Part shown: in pieces, positions 28,677 to 38,000 of the stretch
Position numbering within the stretch: the first letter of the stretch is position 1
Layout: every line of letters starts with the position of its first letter
DNA from: Vicingaceae bacterium
Lineage (GTDB): Bacteria > Bacteroidota > Bacteroidia > Flavobacteriales_E > Vicingaceae
NCBI GenBank assembly: GCA_029210015.1
Contig: JARGOE010000008.1
Coordinates: forward strand, 1-45,199
Direction: 5' to 3'
Length of the DNA stretch: 45,199 nt
The notes under the pieces: generated by a model
The model's input: the letters and a program-made list of their open reading frames with translations, nothing else
Databases searched by the model: none
Told to the model about the DNA's origin: nothing
Made by a program: the position numbers and the translations under genes

Positions 28677-29756
28677 ATGCCAAAGATATTATTTATAGCT
28701 ACTCATCGTCCAAACCGATCTCCTAGTCAGAGGTTTAGATTTGAGCAATATTTAGATTTTTTAAAAAGTGAGAATTGGCAATACGATTTTTCTTATTTAA
28801 TATCTGAAAAAGCAGATAAAGTTTTTTATAAAAAAGGACATTTTTTTCAAAAAATATTTATCATAATTAATGGTTTTTTTAAACGATTAAAAGATGTAAA
28901 TAGAGCATCAGAATATGATATTGTATTTGTTCAGCGTGAAGCTTTTATAACAGGTACAACTTATTTTGAAAAAAGATTTGCAAAAACTAGAGCTAAATTA
29001 GTATTTGATTTTGATGATGCCATTTGGTTGTCTAATGTTTCAGACGCAAATAAAAAATGGAATTGGCTGAAAAACCCTAGTAAAACGAGAAAAATCATAA
29101 CTATTGCTGACATGGTTTTTGCAGGGAACGAGTATTTAGCAAACTATGCAAAAGAAACTAATCATAATGTTAAAATTATCCCAACAACTATTAATACTAA
29201 CCGTCATGTTAAAAAGAATACGAAAAATGGAGATGAAAGAATATGTATTGGTTGGACTGGAAGTATAACAACGATTCAACACTTTGAATATGCTATTCCT
29301 TTTTTAACCAAAATCAAACGTAAATATAAAGACCTAATAGAAATAAAAGTGATAGGAGATAGTAGCTATACAAATCTTGAACTTGATATCCATGGAATAG
29401 CATGGAGTAAAGACACAGAAATAAATGAGCTATCTTCATTTGATATAGGCATAATGCCTTTACCAAATGACGAATGGTCGAACGGAAAGTGTGGTTTAAA
29501 AGGACTGCAATATATGGCTATCGGAATTCCTACAATTATGTCGCCTGTTGGTGTAAACACCGAAATTATTAATGATGGAGAAAATGGTTTCTTAGCCAAC
29601 TCTAATGATGAATGGATTATAAAAATTGAGGCATTAATTGAATCAAAAGAATTAAGAGCTAGTTTAGGTGAAAAAGGGAGAGAAACTGTTATAAAAAAGT
29701 ACTCAGTAGAAGCTAACAAGAATAAATACTTAACACATTTTAATGAACTCATTTAA
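28677..29756 (+). CDS. Glycosyltransferase (GT4-like)
   Basis: FDFDDAIWLSNV, ICIGWTGSITTIQHFEYAIPFL, CGLKGLQYMAIGIPTIMSPVGVNTEIINDGENGFLA. Confidence 0.9.
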   Translation: MPKILFIATHRPNRSPSQRFRFEQYLDFLKSENWQYDFSYLISEKADKVFYKKGHFFQKIFIIINGFFKRLKDVNRASEYDIVFVQREAFITGTTYFEKRFAKTRAKLVFDFDDAIWLSNVSDANKKWNWLKNPSKTRKIITIADMVFAGNEYLANYAKETNHNVKIIPTTINTNRHVKKNTKNGDERICIGWTGSITTIQHFEYAIPFLTKIKRKYKDLIEIKVIGDSSYTNLELDIHGIAWSKDTEINELSSFDIGIMPLPNDEWSNGKCGLKGLQYMAIGIPTIMSPVGVNTEIINDGENGFLANSNDEWIIKIEALIESKELRASLGEKGRETVIKKYSVEANKNKYLTHFNELI

Positions 29757-30436
29757 TGTTTTACTTATTCATATCAATACTTATAATTTGCACAATCCTT
29801 ACCGTTTACTTTTTATTTAAAGAGTTTCAAGAAGTTTCATATTTAAAAGGTGTTTTAAGTGATATTATTGGGAAAGATACAATATCTGAAGTAAATGATT
29901 TAATTAAGATTAAAAATTTCTTGAATCGAAATATTAAGTATAATGATAAATTAAAATCTCAAAAACGCCCTTTGCTTAGAAATACAGCCTCTCAAACTCT
30001 AAAAACTGGACTTGGGTTTTGTGGCGAAAATGCAAGACTAGCTATTAAGATTCTTATTCTTGGAAGTATTAAGGCTAGAAGAATATATCTTTTTAGAAAA
30101 GTTTGGCAACATGTTTTAGTTGAACATTCCTGGAAAGGATCTTGGTTTATGTTTGACGGGCATTATGACCCAGATACACTTCTAAATGATCATAACGTTA
30201 CCAAAATAAGAAGTGAAAAAATAAATCAATACCCAAATGATTATCCTAACAACCCTTATCTAGACTTTTGTAGAATAAAATTATTTTATATTATACGCCC
30301 ACTTAGGTTCATGTCAAAAATTAAATTACCTATTAGCTTTGTTTATTTAATGGAATCTCCTTTAATTATTAAAAGTTTGATCTGCTTTGTTTTCACTTTA
30401 ACAGCATCCATTACTTTATTGAACTATTGGTTTTAA
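29756..30436 (+). CDS. Membrane-anchored transglutaminase-like (papain-fold) protein
   Basis: N- and C-terminal TM segments flank LKTGLGFCGENARLAIKILI...VWQHVLVEHSWKGSWFMFDGHYDPD: ordered Cys/His/Asp candidates as in transglutaminase-like domains. Confidence 0.6.
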   Translation: MFYLFISILIICTILTVYFLFKEFQEVSYLKGVLSDIIGKDTISEVNDLIKIKNFLNRNIKYNDKLKSQKRPLLRNTASQTLKTGLGFCGENARLAIKILILGSIKARRIYLFRKVWQHVLVEHSWKGSWFMFDGHYDPDTLLNDHNVTKIRSEKINQYPNDYPNNPYLDFCRIKLFYIIRPLRFMSKIKLPISFVYLMESPLIIKSLICFVFTLTASITLLNYWF

Positions 30437-31372
30437 ATCTTTAATCAGTTTAATCGCAAAATTTTGAGTGCCTTTTGCATTTAAATGATTAGAGTTATAA
30501 AAGTATTTCTTATCAAAACATATTGAATCTTTAGAATAATCAATAAATGGAATATTATTGTCTGATGAAATTTTATCTATTAGATCTATAAGCATATTCC
30601 TATCTTTAATAAAATTTTGACCTAAAATATGTTCAGGTGTATAAATAAAAATTAAATCAATATCAGCTTTTTTACATTCGGATATAAACCTCTTAAATAA
30701 TTGAATTGTCGGTTGATGATATTTAATTTCATAATGCTTCATTTTTTTCATAGTTTCCACTAAATCTTTATTCCACTCTTCATCAATGGGCATAAAACCT
30801 TTTAGTCTTCCTTTCTTTTGTTCATCTTTCTTCAAAATCATCTTCAACACTGTATTAATAGCACCTTTTTTACCTATGTAACGAAGACAAGGGATATAGC
30901 AATCATAAGTAGAGTAACCTATATAAGAATTGAGACTATTATTAAAGTTAGTGTTAAATAATAGGTAAGGTAAAAATTGGTCTGAATTATACAAATCTTC
31001 TCTCTTCTGAAAAGTGAAAGGGTCTACAGAAACAATAATAGTTTTTGGTTGATTATTATATTTTAAAAAAGTTTTATGTCTTAAATATTGAAGCCAAAAA
31101 TTATGCCCATCAATACCTAGATTATAAGTTGTTTTACCTAAGCCTTTTTCTATCAAATAGGGATTAATATTAACCCAAGATCTTGAAGATCCATAAATTA
31201 AAATTTCAGAATTTATCTTACCTTCAAAAATGTCATTCCATACAGAATACTCGCCATAAGAATGAGCATTACTCTTTTTAAGGTTTATTGATATTAAAAC
31301 ATCTAAAGGGTAAAGTAAAGCTATTATTGGGATAGAAAATATAACCCAGTTTAAAATAAATCTTTTCATCAT
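30416..31372 (-). CDS. Membrane-anchored SGNH/GDSL-like hydrolase or acyltransferase-type protein
   Basis: N-terminal TM; ILIYGSSRSWVNINPYLIEKGLGKTTYNLGIDG (block I-like GSSR) and FIDYSKDSICFDKKYFYNSNHLNAKGTQNFA (block V-like NHLNAKG). Confidence 0.65.
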   Translation of the reverse strand: MMKRFILNWVIFSIPIIALLYPLDVLISINLKKSNAHSYGEYSVWNDIFEGKINSEILIYGSSRSWVNINPYLIEKGLGKTTYNLGIDGHNFWLQYLRHKTFLKYNNQPKTIIVSVDPFTFQKREDLYNSDQFLPYLLFNTNFNNSLNSYIGYSTYDCYIPCLRYIGKKGAINTVLKMILKKDEQKKGRLKGFMPIDEEWNKDLVETMKKMKHYEIKYHQPTIQLFKRFISECKKADIDLIFIYTPEHILGQNFIKDRNMLIDLIDKISSDNNIPFIDYSKDSICFDKKYFYNSNHLNAKGTQNFAIKLIKDLKPIVQ

Positions 31373-31388
31373 TTAAAATATAGCGAAA

Positions 31389-32735
31389 TCAAAAAATAGA
31401 ATTATTTTCTTTATTGGTCTTATCAACAATTAACACTAAAGCAATCACAAAAAACATCTGAGCAGGGATTTTATATCGAGATAAAGCTCCAAAGTTATAT
31501 GAACTAATTCCAACACTAATGCCAAATAATATTGAAAATAATAGCAAAAAAGTAATGTCTTTGTTTTTTGATATAACCCTGAATAAACTTAATCTATATT
31601 TAAATAATAAATAAATAACAAAAAACATCAAAAGTGTTCCTTCAATAGCACCTAATAATGTTGATGCATTGTATACTTCCCATGGGTATGGCCTAAAAAA
31701 TGTCACCTCAATAGCTGCAGGTATTTTTTTTAATATACCTGTTGCTGTAAAGTCCATATCATCCCCTAAGGTATAACCTGATTGATGCTTCGTTTCAGAA
31801 ACTGTAGTATGCCAAGTTTGAAAACCTTCTAAAGTACCTTCAATCCTATCAAGATTATATTTTCCAGCACTTTGAGATAATTGATCAGTTAAAAAATATG
31901 AACTTACAATTAAAGCTATAGCGACTAAAGGAGCTATCAATCTTCTTAAAAATTGACTTTGAATTAATGCCTTTAAATTTGATTGAACCCAAATAAATAA
32001 GCAAGGATACAGTATATATAAAATATAAGGCTTAACGCTTGCAATCGTAATGGTTGCTATAATTATTAAAACAAAACTAAGCCATCGTTTTCTTTTAAAA
32101 ATAACTATATTCATAAAAGAATAAACCAAAAATCCAACTGAAGCTAATGTAATGGTATCTTTTAATATTCCTGAACCCCACAATATAACCGAAGGAATAA
32201 AAAAGAATGCATAAAATAATTGTTTCCTTAAATGAGGATAGATTTTACAAAACACATAATACATATTCCAGACACCCAAAAATGAAATTACTGAATAAAT
32301 AACGGTGCTAACTACGTAAGATTGAAAACAAACCATATTTACAATAGCTGTAATTTTAACAGTAGTGAAATTAGCTGAAGACTTTAAAAAATCATGGCGG
32401 TTAAAAGCAAACTTATATTTATACCAGTTCATATTTTCAACAGAACTAAAAAACAGTTTATATCGTTCTAATGGGTCCTCTATAATATATGTAAGCATAT
32501 CCCTCCCAGTATTGTAATAAGAATAAGTATCTCCTCCTCCCCAATAATAAACTGTAAGAAACATAAAGCCCAAACCACCAAATATTTTTATATAAAGAGC
32601 TTTCATAAAGTATTCATAATTCGAATCTATTTGAGATTTTTTTCTTTTATAAGCATAAAAAATTATGGATAGTATTACTATATAACAAAATGCAAGAATG
32701 TAGTCGAATGCCCATATATCCGGAACGTAACTCAT
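31389..32735 (-). CDS. Multi-pass membrane protein, possible polysaccharide polymerase or GT-C-like (paralog A)
   Basis: About 10 hydrophobic segments; TVYYWGGGDTYSYYNTG, IPSVILWGSGILKDTI, VTFFRPYPWEVYNASTLLGAIEG, ISSYNFGALSRYKIP; co-linear with 32820..34148. Confidence 0.6.
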   Translation of the reverse strand: MSYVPDIWAFDYILAFCYIVILSIIFYAYKRKKSQIDSNYEYFMKALYIKIFGGLGFMFLTVYYWGGGDTYSYYNTGRDMLTYIIEDPLERYKLFFSSVENMNWYKYKFAFNRHDFLKSSANFTTVKITAIVNMVCFQSYVVSTVIYSVISFLGVWNMYYVFCKIYPHLRKQLFYAFFFIPSVILWGSGILKDTITLASVGFLVYSFMNIVIFKRKRWLSFVLIIIATITIASVKPYILYILYPCLFIWVQSNLKALIQSQFLRRLIAPLVAIALIVSSYFLTDQLSQSAGKYNLDRIEGTLEGFQTWHTTVSETKHQSGYTLGDDMDFTATGILKKIPAAIEVTFFRPYPWEVYNASTLLGAIEGTLLMFFVIYLLFKYRLSLFRVISKNKDITFLLLFSILFGISVGISSYNFGALSRYKIPAQMFFVIALVLIVDKTNKENNSIF

Positions 32736-32819
32736 ATAATTAACTTAGGAAAAAATTGTTTATAATACTCCAAACAAAGTTAGAAGAAAAAATTAGATAG
32801 CTATAACCTGGTTTTTTGT

Positions 32820-34148
32820 TTAGATTTTTTTTGAATTATTAGCCTGAAGAATTATTATCATACCAACCAACAGCAACATTATTGAAGTAATTTTATACCT
32901 TGTTAGTGCTCCAAAATTATAAGAACTTACCCCAACTACTATAGCAAAACAAATAGAGAAAGTTATTAAAAATAAAATAAAATTATCTTTTAAAAGTATT
33001 TTCAATAAATGCTTTCTTGTATTGAATAATATATACACAACAAATAGCAATAGCAAAAAAGATTCGAGTGCACCTAATAACATTGGTAAATTATTTACTT
33101 CCCAAAAGTATGGCCTAAAAAAAGTAACATTAATTGCTGATGGTACTTTATAGAAAATATCTATAGGATTTTCTACTACTCCTCCCAATATATAACTATT
33201 CTGCCCACGAGCAAAAACATCCATTGTATGAAAAGTTTGAAATCCTTTTAAAGTATTAAATAAATTTGAAATTCGATATTTCGAATTAACATCTGTAGTA
33301 AAATTATTCAGTATTATTCCTAAACCAATTAAGACAATAAATATCAAAAAATTAAATAACCTTCTTTTTTGTTTATTACTTATTTTTCTTGTTATAAAGG
33401 GTAATATCCAAATTAAACTAATTGGCAGAAGAACCATAATAATTATGGGTTTTAAATAATAAATTAATACAACTGAAAAGACACAAATTAACCCACTCCA
33501 GAAGATAATCTTTCTTAAGCTAAGAATGTTTATCATAGTAAACAGTAAAAGGCAGACCAAAGAAACGACTATAGTATCTTTCAATATACCTGAACTCCAA
33601 ATTAAAGCTGTTGGTATAAGAAAAAAAGGAACTAACAAATATTTTTGTACTATAGGGTAAATTTTAGTTATAGATATATAAGCCAGCCATAAACCAATAA
33701 AAGAAATTGATGAAAACAATATTGTAGTAGCTAAATAAGAACCCATTCCTAAAATATTAAATAAAAATACTATTCTACTAAAAAACCATGTTGTAGGCCT
33801 TTCATAATAAAAACCATATTGTTCTAAAGGATTATAACCGGAGTTTTTTAATTCGGAATATGAACTAAAAAAAGTAGAAATAGTATTATTAAAATCTTCA
33901 AATAAATTTCCCCTTAAGTTTTCTGCAATTTCAAAATATAAAAAGGTATCACCTCTTTGATAGTAATATATTGAGATTAAAAAAAATACTAACCCTCCCA
34001 CCAATTTTAAAGAAAGTGAAAGAATAAAGTATTGATAACTTTGGTTATTTTGCACCTTGCTTTTATATACTTTAAAAGCAATAAAATATATTACTGCTAA
34101 ATAAAATAAACTAACAAGTATATCAAACCATTCCGTTTTTGGAATCAT
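32820..34148 (-). CDS. Multi-pass membrane protein, possible polysaccharide polymerase or GT-C-like (paralog B)
   Basis: SIYYYQRGDTFLYFEIAENL, IPTALIWSSGILKDTI, VTFFRPYFWEVNNLPMLLGALES, VSSYNFGALTRYKIT; co-linear with 31389..32735. Confidence 0.6.
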   Translation of the reverse strand: MIPKTEWFDILVSLFYLAVIYFIAFKVYKSKVQNNQSYQYFILSLSLKLVGGLVFFLISIYYYQRGDTFLYFEIAENLRGNLFEDFNNTISTFFSSYSELKNSGYNPLEQYGFYYERPTTWFFSRIVFLFNILGMGSYLATTILFSSISFIGLWLAYISITKIYPIVQKYLLVPFFLIPTALIWSSGILKDTIVVSLVCLLLFTMINILSLRKIIFWSGLICVFSVVLIYYLKPIIIMVLLPISLIWILPFITRKISNKQKRRLFNFLIFIVLIGLGIILNNFTTDVNSKYRISNLFNTLKGFQTFHTMDVFARGQNSYILGGVVENPIDIFYKVPSAINVTFFRPYFWEVNNLPMLLGALESFLLLLFVVYILFNTRKHLLKILLKDNFILFLITFSICFAIVVGVSSYNFGALTRYKITSIMLLLVGMIIILQANNSKKI

Positions 34149-34161
34149 AAATTATAAAGTA

Positions 34162-34734
34162 ATGCATCTAGTTTCTGCTACAAATAACGCTAATAAAATT
34201 AAGGAAATAAAGCAATTGCTACCTTCCTCTATTCAGCTATTAAGTTTACAAGAAATAAAATGTTTAAAAGATATTCCTGAAACTTCTCCTACCATTAAGG
34301 GTAATGCAATCCAAAAAGCAGAATATGTTTATAAAAATTATGGCTACAACTGTTTTGCTGATGATACTGGACTGGTAATTAATGCGCTAAATGGAGAGCC
34401 TGGTGTTTATTCAGCACGATATGCAGGAGAACAAAAAAATGCTAACGACAATATGAATTTAGTTTTAGAAAAACTCAAAGGAATTGAAAATAGAGATGCT
34501 AGATTTATAACTGTTATTGCTTTAATTATTGACGGAAAAACAACTTGCTTTGAAGGTATTGTAGAAGGCACTATTACTCTTGAAAAAAGTGGTAGTGAGG
34601 GTTTTGGTTACGACCCTATTTTTAAACCTAATGGATTTGACATCACTTTTTCCGAAATGGATTTAGAACAAAAAAATAAAATTAGCCATAGAGGAAAAGC
34701 TATAAGCCAATTATCAAATTATTTAACTAGCTAA
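34162..34734 (+). CDS. rdgB: XTP/dITP diphosphohydrolase (RdgB/HAM1 family)
   Basis: MHLVSATNNANKIKEI..., CFADDTGLVINALNGEPGVYSARYAGE, GSEGFGYDPIFKPNG, KNKISHRGKA. Confidence 0.96.
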   Translation: MHLVSATNNANKIKEIKQLLPSSIQLLSLQEIKCLKDIPETSPTIKGNAIQKAEYVYKNYGYNCFADDTGLVINALNGEPGVYSARYAGEQKNANDNMNLVLEKLKGIENRDARFITVIALIIDGKTTCFEGIVEGTITLEKSGSEGFGYDPIFKPNGFDITFSEMDLEQKNKISHRGKAISQLSNYLTS

Positions 34735-35676
34735 TTCTATAATTTCACTTAGCATTTGCTTTAACTCTATCCCTTCGTAAGCTGCCATTTGTGGTATTAA
34801 ACTAGCATCGCTCATGCCTGGAACTGTGTTAATTTCTATTAAATAAGGTTCTTCCCCTTGTATAATGTAATCTGCCCTACATACTCCATCTAAATCCAAA
34901 ATTTCATAAATACGTTTAGTCTCAGCTTTTACTTTTTGTTCTATTTCTAATGGTAAATTGGCAGGTGTAATTTCCTCAGACTCTCCTTTGTATTTAGCAT
35001 CAAAATCAAAAAAAGAATTTTTAGTAACTATTTCTGTAATGGGTAAAACTTTAATTCCTTGTTTACCCTTATAAATACCATTGGTAACTTCTCTACCTTG
35101 CATAAAACTTTCAATTATAGCTTGTGTGCCATGCTGTAAAGCCAAAGAAACTGCATTTTTTAATTCATTTTCTTCTACCACTCTAGTTATACCAAAACTA
35201 CTTCCTCCATCTGCAGGTTTTACAAAACAAGGCAAACCAACTTTATCAATAATACTACTAGAATTATAAACTTCATCTTGACGAATTAAAACTGCTTCTG
35301 CTACTTTTACACCAAAGCTTTTTAGGTATTGATTACATACAAACTTATTAAATGTTAAAGTTGTAGCTAAATGACTTGCAGATGAATATGGCATGCCTAA
35401 CATATCAAAATAAGCTTGTAACTTACCATCTTCACCAGGAGTACCATGAATAACGATAAAAGCAAAATCAAACTTTACATCACCAAATGAAAAATCGCTA
35501 CGGTTAATGGCTATTTTTTCTCCCTGATAAAAAGCAAACCATCCTTCTTCATCTATCCTAACTTTTATTGGGTTGTATTTTTCTTTATCAATATTTTGGA
35601 ATACAGTCTCAGCACTTAACAAAGAAATTACTTTTTCGTGACTATAACCACCCTCTAATACAGCTATGTTTTTCAT
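34723..35676 (-). CDS. ddl: D-alanine--D-alanine ligase
   Basis: MKNIAVLEGGYSHEKVISLLSAETV; FIVIHGTPGEDGKLQAYFDMLGMPYSS; PCFVKPADGGSSFGITRV; YLIEINTVPGMSDASLIPQMA. Start moved from 35700 to the internal ATG at 35676. Confidence 0.95.
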   Translation of the reverse strand: MKNIAVLEGGYSHEKVISLLSAETVFQNIDKEKYNPIKVRIDEEGWFAFYQGEKIAINRSDFSFGDVKFDFAFIVIHGTPGEDGKLQAYFDMLGMPYSSASHLATTLTFNKFVCNQYLKSFGVKVAEAVLIRQDEVYNSSSIIDKVGLPCFVKPADGGSSFGITRVVEENELKNAVSLALQHGTQAIIESFMQGREVTNGIYKGKQGIKVLPITEIVTKNSFFDFDAKYKGESEEITPANLPLEIEQKVKAETKRIYEILDLDGVCRADYIIQGEEPYLIEINTVPGMSDASLIPQMAAYEGIELKQMLSEIIELAS

Positions 35677-35782
35677 AGTATCAATACTTATTTCTTTCAA
35701 ATTTATTTCATCGATAGCAAAAACATCATCTTATCTAAAATAAATATGAATAAACTATTGTTTATTACTTTTAGCATCTGGA

Positions 35783-36877
35783 ATGAGTCAACAAAAAATT
35801 ATAGTGTCAGTTACTAACGATTTAACTACCGATCAACGCGTAGCTAAAATTTGTAACACCTTAATCGAGCTTAATTTTGAAGTTGTTTTAGTAGGTAGAA
35901 AATTACCAAATAGCAAACCTTTAAGTAGAATTTATAAAACTATACGGTTTAACCTTTGGTTTAATAAAGGCCCTTTGTTTTATGCAAATTACAATTTACG
36001 CTTATTTTTCTTTTTATTATTTAGCAAAGTTGATATATTATGGAGTAATGATTTAGATACGCTTTTAGCCAATCATACTGCAAGTAAATGGAAAAAGAAG
36101 AAATTGATTTTTGATAGTCATGAGTATTTTACTGAAGTTCCTGAACTGGTTAACCGCCCGTCAGTTCAACGAATATGGAAACGAATGGAACAACGTATTT
36201 TACCTCAATTAAAAAATGTGATAACAGTAAGTCAATCAATAGCTGATTTATACCAAAAAGAATACGGAATTAATGTAAAATTATTACGAAATGTGCCTGA
36301 GCAAAATACTTCAACTTATGAAGTTGAATCTTTAAAAATTGACAACAAAAAAGTAATAATTTACCAAGGAGCAATTAATGTAAACAGAGGAATTGAGTTT
36401 ATGGTTAAGACTATGAATCACCTTGATAATTGTATACTATACATTATTGGAAAAGGAGATATTTCAAATGAGATTTTACAACTCATTAAATCAGAAAACT
36501 TAACGGAAAAAGTAAAAATGTTAGGCGAAGTGCCTTACGAAAAACTCCACAGCTATACCATTCAAGCTGATTTAGGATTAAGTTTAGAAGAAGATAAAGG
36601 ATTGAATTATCGTTTTGCATTACCAAACAAAGTATTTAATTACATACACGCAAACGTCCCTGTATTAGTCAGTAATTTACCAGAAATGACAAACCTAGTG
36701 AATCAATACCAAGTTGGAGAAACTATTTCTACACACGAACCTCAGCAAATTGCTAAACAAATTGAGCAAATGTTAAGCAACGAAACTCAATTAACAATTT
36801 ATAAAGGAAACTGTAAAAAAGCAGCTTTAGATTTAAACTGGGAAAAGGAAAAACAAGTAATTTCAACATTATTTTGA
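35783..36877 (+). CDS. Glycosyltransferase (GT4-like)
   Basis: VSVTNDLTTDQRVAKICNTLIELNFEVVLVGRKLP; LIFDSHEYFTEVPEL; VIIYQGAINVNRGIEFMVKTM; FALPNKVFNYIHANVPVLVSNLPEM. Confidence 0.92.
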   Translation: MSQQKIIVSVTNDLTTDQRVAKICNTLIELNFEVVLVGRKLPNSKPLSRIYKTIRFNLWFNKGPLFYANYNLRLFFFLLFSKVDILWSNDLDTLLANHTASKWKKKKLIFDSHEYFTEVPELVNRPSVQRIWKRMEQRILPQLKNVITVSQSIADLYQKEYGINVKLLRNVPEQNTSTYEVESLKIDNKKVIIYQGAINVNRGIEFMVKTMNHLDNCILYIIGKGDISNEILQLIKSENLTEKVKMLGEVPYEKLHSYTIQADLGLSLEEDKGLNYRFALPNKVFNYIHANVPVLVSNLPEMTNLVNQYQVGETISTHEPQQIAKQIEQMLSNETQLTIYKGNCKKAALDLNWEKEKQVISTLF

Positions 36878-37989
36878 AAGCAATTAATATCATATCCTTT
36901 GATGTTCCCTACCCAGCTAATTATGGTGGAGTAATTGATGTTTTTTATAAGGTAAAGGCTTTTTACGAGCAAGGTATACATGTGCATTTACATTGTTATG
37001 AATATGGTAGAGGCAAACAAAAAGAATTGAATAAGTATTGTGTATCGGTAACCTACTACAAACGTAAAACAGGAGCTACCTCGTTTTTATCTAAACTTCC
37101 TTATATTGTTAAATCTAGAGCAGATAAAGCTTTAAAAGAAAATTTATTAAAAAACGAGTTTCCGATTCTATTTGAAGGTTTACATACTTGTTTTTTATTA
37201 AGTGATGAGACTTTTAAACAGCGTTTTAAAATTGTTAGAAACCATAATGTAGAACATCATTACTATAAAAACTTAGCTAAAGCAGAAAAAAACGATTTAC
37301 GTAAACACTATTTTAAAACTGAAGCCAAACGCCTAAAACAATTTGAGCCTATTTTAAAGTTTGCTGATTTAAGTTTAGCTATTTCTAAAAGTGATTGTGA
37401 TTATTTTAAATCTACTTATCCCAAACTAAACACGATATACACGCCAGCTTTTCATCAACACAATAAAGTTTCTATTGATTTAAACAAAGGAAATTATGTG
37501 CTTTATCATGGTAATTTAAGTGTTACTGAAAATAAAAATGCTGTTAACTTTTTAGTTAAAAAAGTGTTTAACGATTTAAGTGTTTCGTTAATAATTGCTG
37601 GGTTAAAACCTGATAAAGACATTGAAAACTTAATTGCAGACAAACCCAATTTAAGTTTAGTTGAAAACCCAAGTGATGAAAAACTAAATGAATTAATTGC
37701 CAATGCTCAAGTTAATTTACTTTACACAGAGCAAGCTACAGGATTAAAATTAAAACTATTAAATGTTTTATTTAATGGTAAACACTGTATAGCCAATACT
37801 AAGATGTTGGATGGGACTAACTTAAATAATTGTTGCAACATAGCTAATACAAGTAATGAATACAAAACAATTATTAATGAGTTAATGCAGCAAGAGTTTA
37901 CTAAAGAACAAACTGAATTAAGACAAAAAGCGTTGACTCAATTTAATAATGAGACCAATATTAAAGCACTAATTGATAATATTTCATAG
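36874..37989 (+). CDS. Glycosyltransferase (GT-B fold)
   Basis: INIISFDVPYPANYGGVIDVFYKVKAFYEQGIHVHLHCYEYGRG; VRNHNVEHHYYKNLA; YVLYHGNLSVTENKNAVNFL. TTG start overlaps the upstream TGA. Confidence 0.85.
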   Translation: MKAINIISFDVPYPANYGGVIDVFYKVKAFYEQGIHVHLHCYEYGRGKQKELNKYCVSVTYYKRKTGATSFLSKLPYIVKSRADKALKENLLKNEFPILFEGLHTCFLLSDETFKQRFKIVRNHNVEHHYYKNLAKAEKNDLRKHYFKTEAKRLKQFEPILKFADLSLAISKSDCDYFKSTYPKLNTIYTPAFHQHNKVSIDLNKGNYVLYHGNLSVTENKNAVNFLVKKVFNDLSVSLIIAGLKPDKDIENLIADKPNLSLVENPSDEKLNELIANAQVNLLYTEQATGLKLKLLNVLFNGKHCIANTKMLDGTNLNNCCNIANTSNEYKTIINELMQQEFTKEQTELRQKALTQFNNETNIKALIDNIS

Positions 37990-38000
37990 AGTGTTAATTA

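Noticed and set aside
29366-29752. 128-aa minus-strand ORF opposite the GT4 gene at 28677..29756
   Set aside because: Lies entirely inside a well-supported GT and mirrors its reading; shadow ORF.
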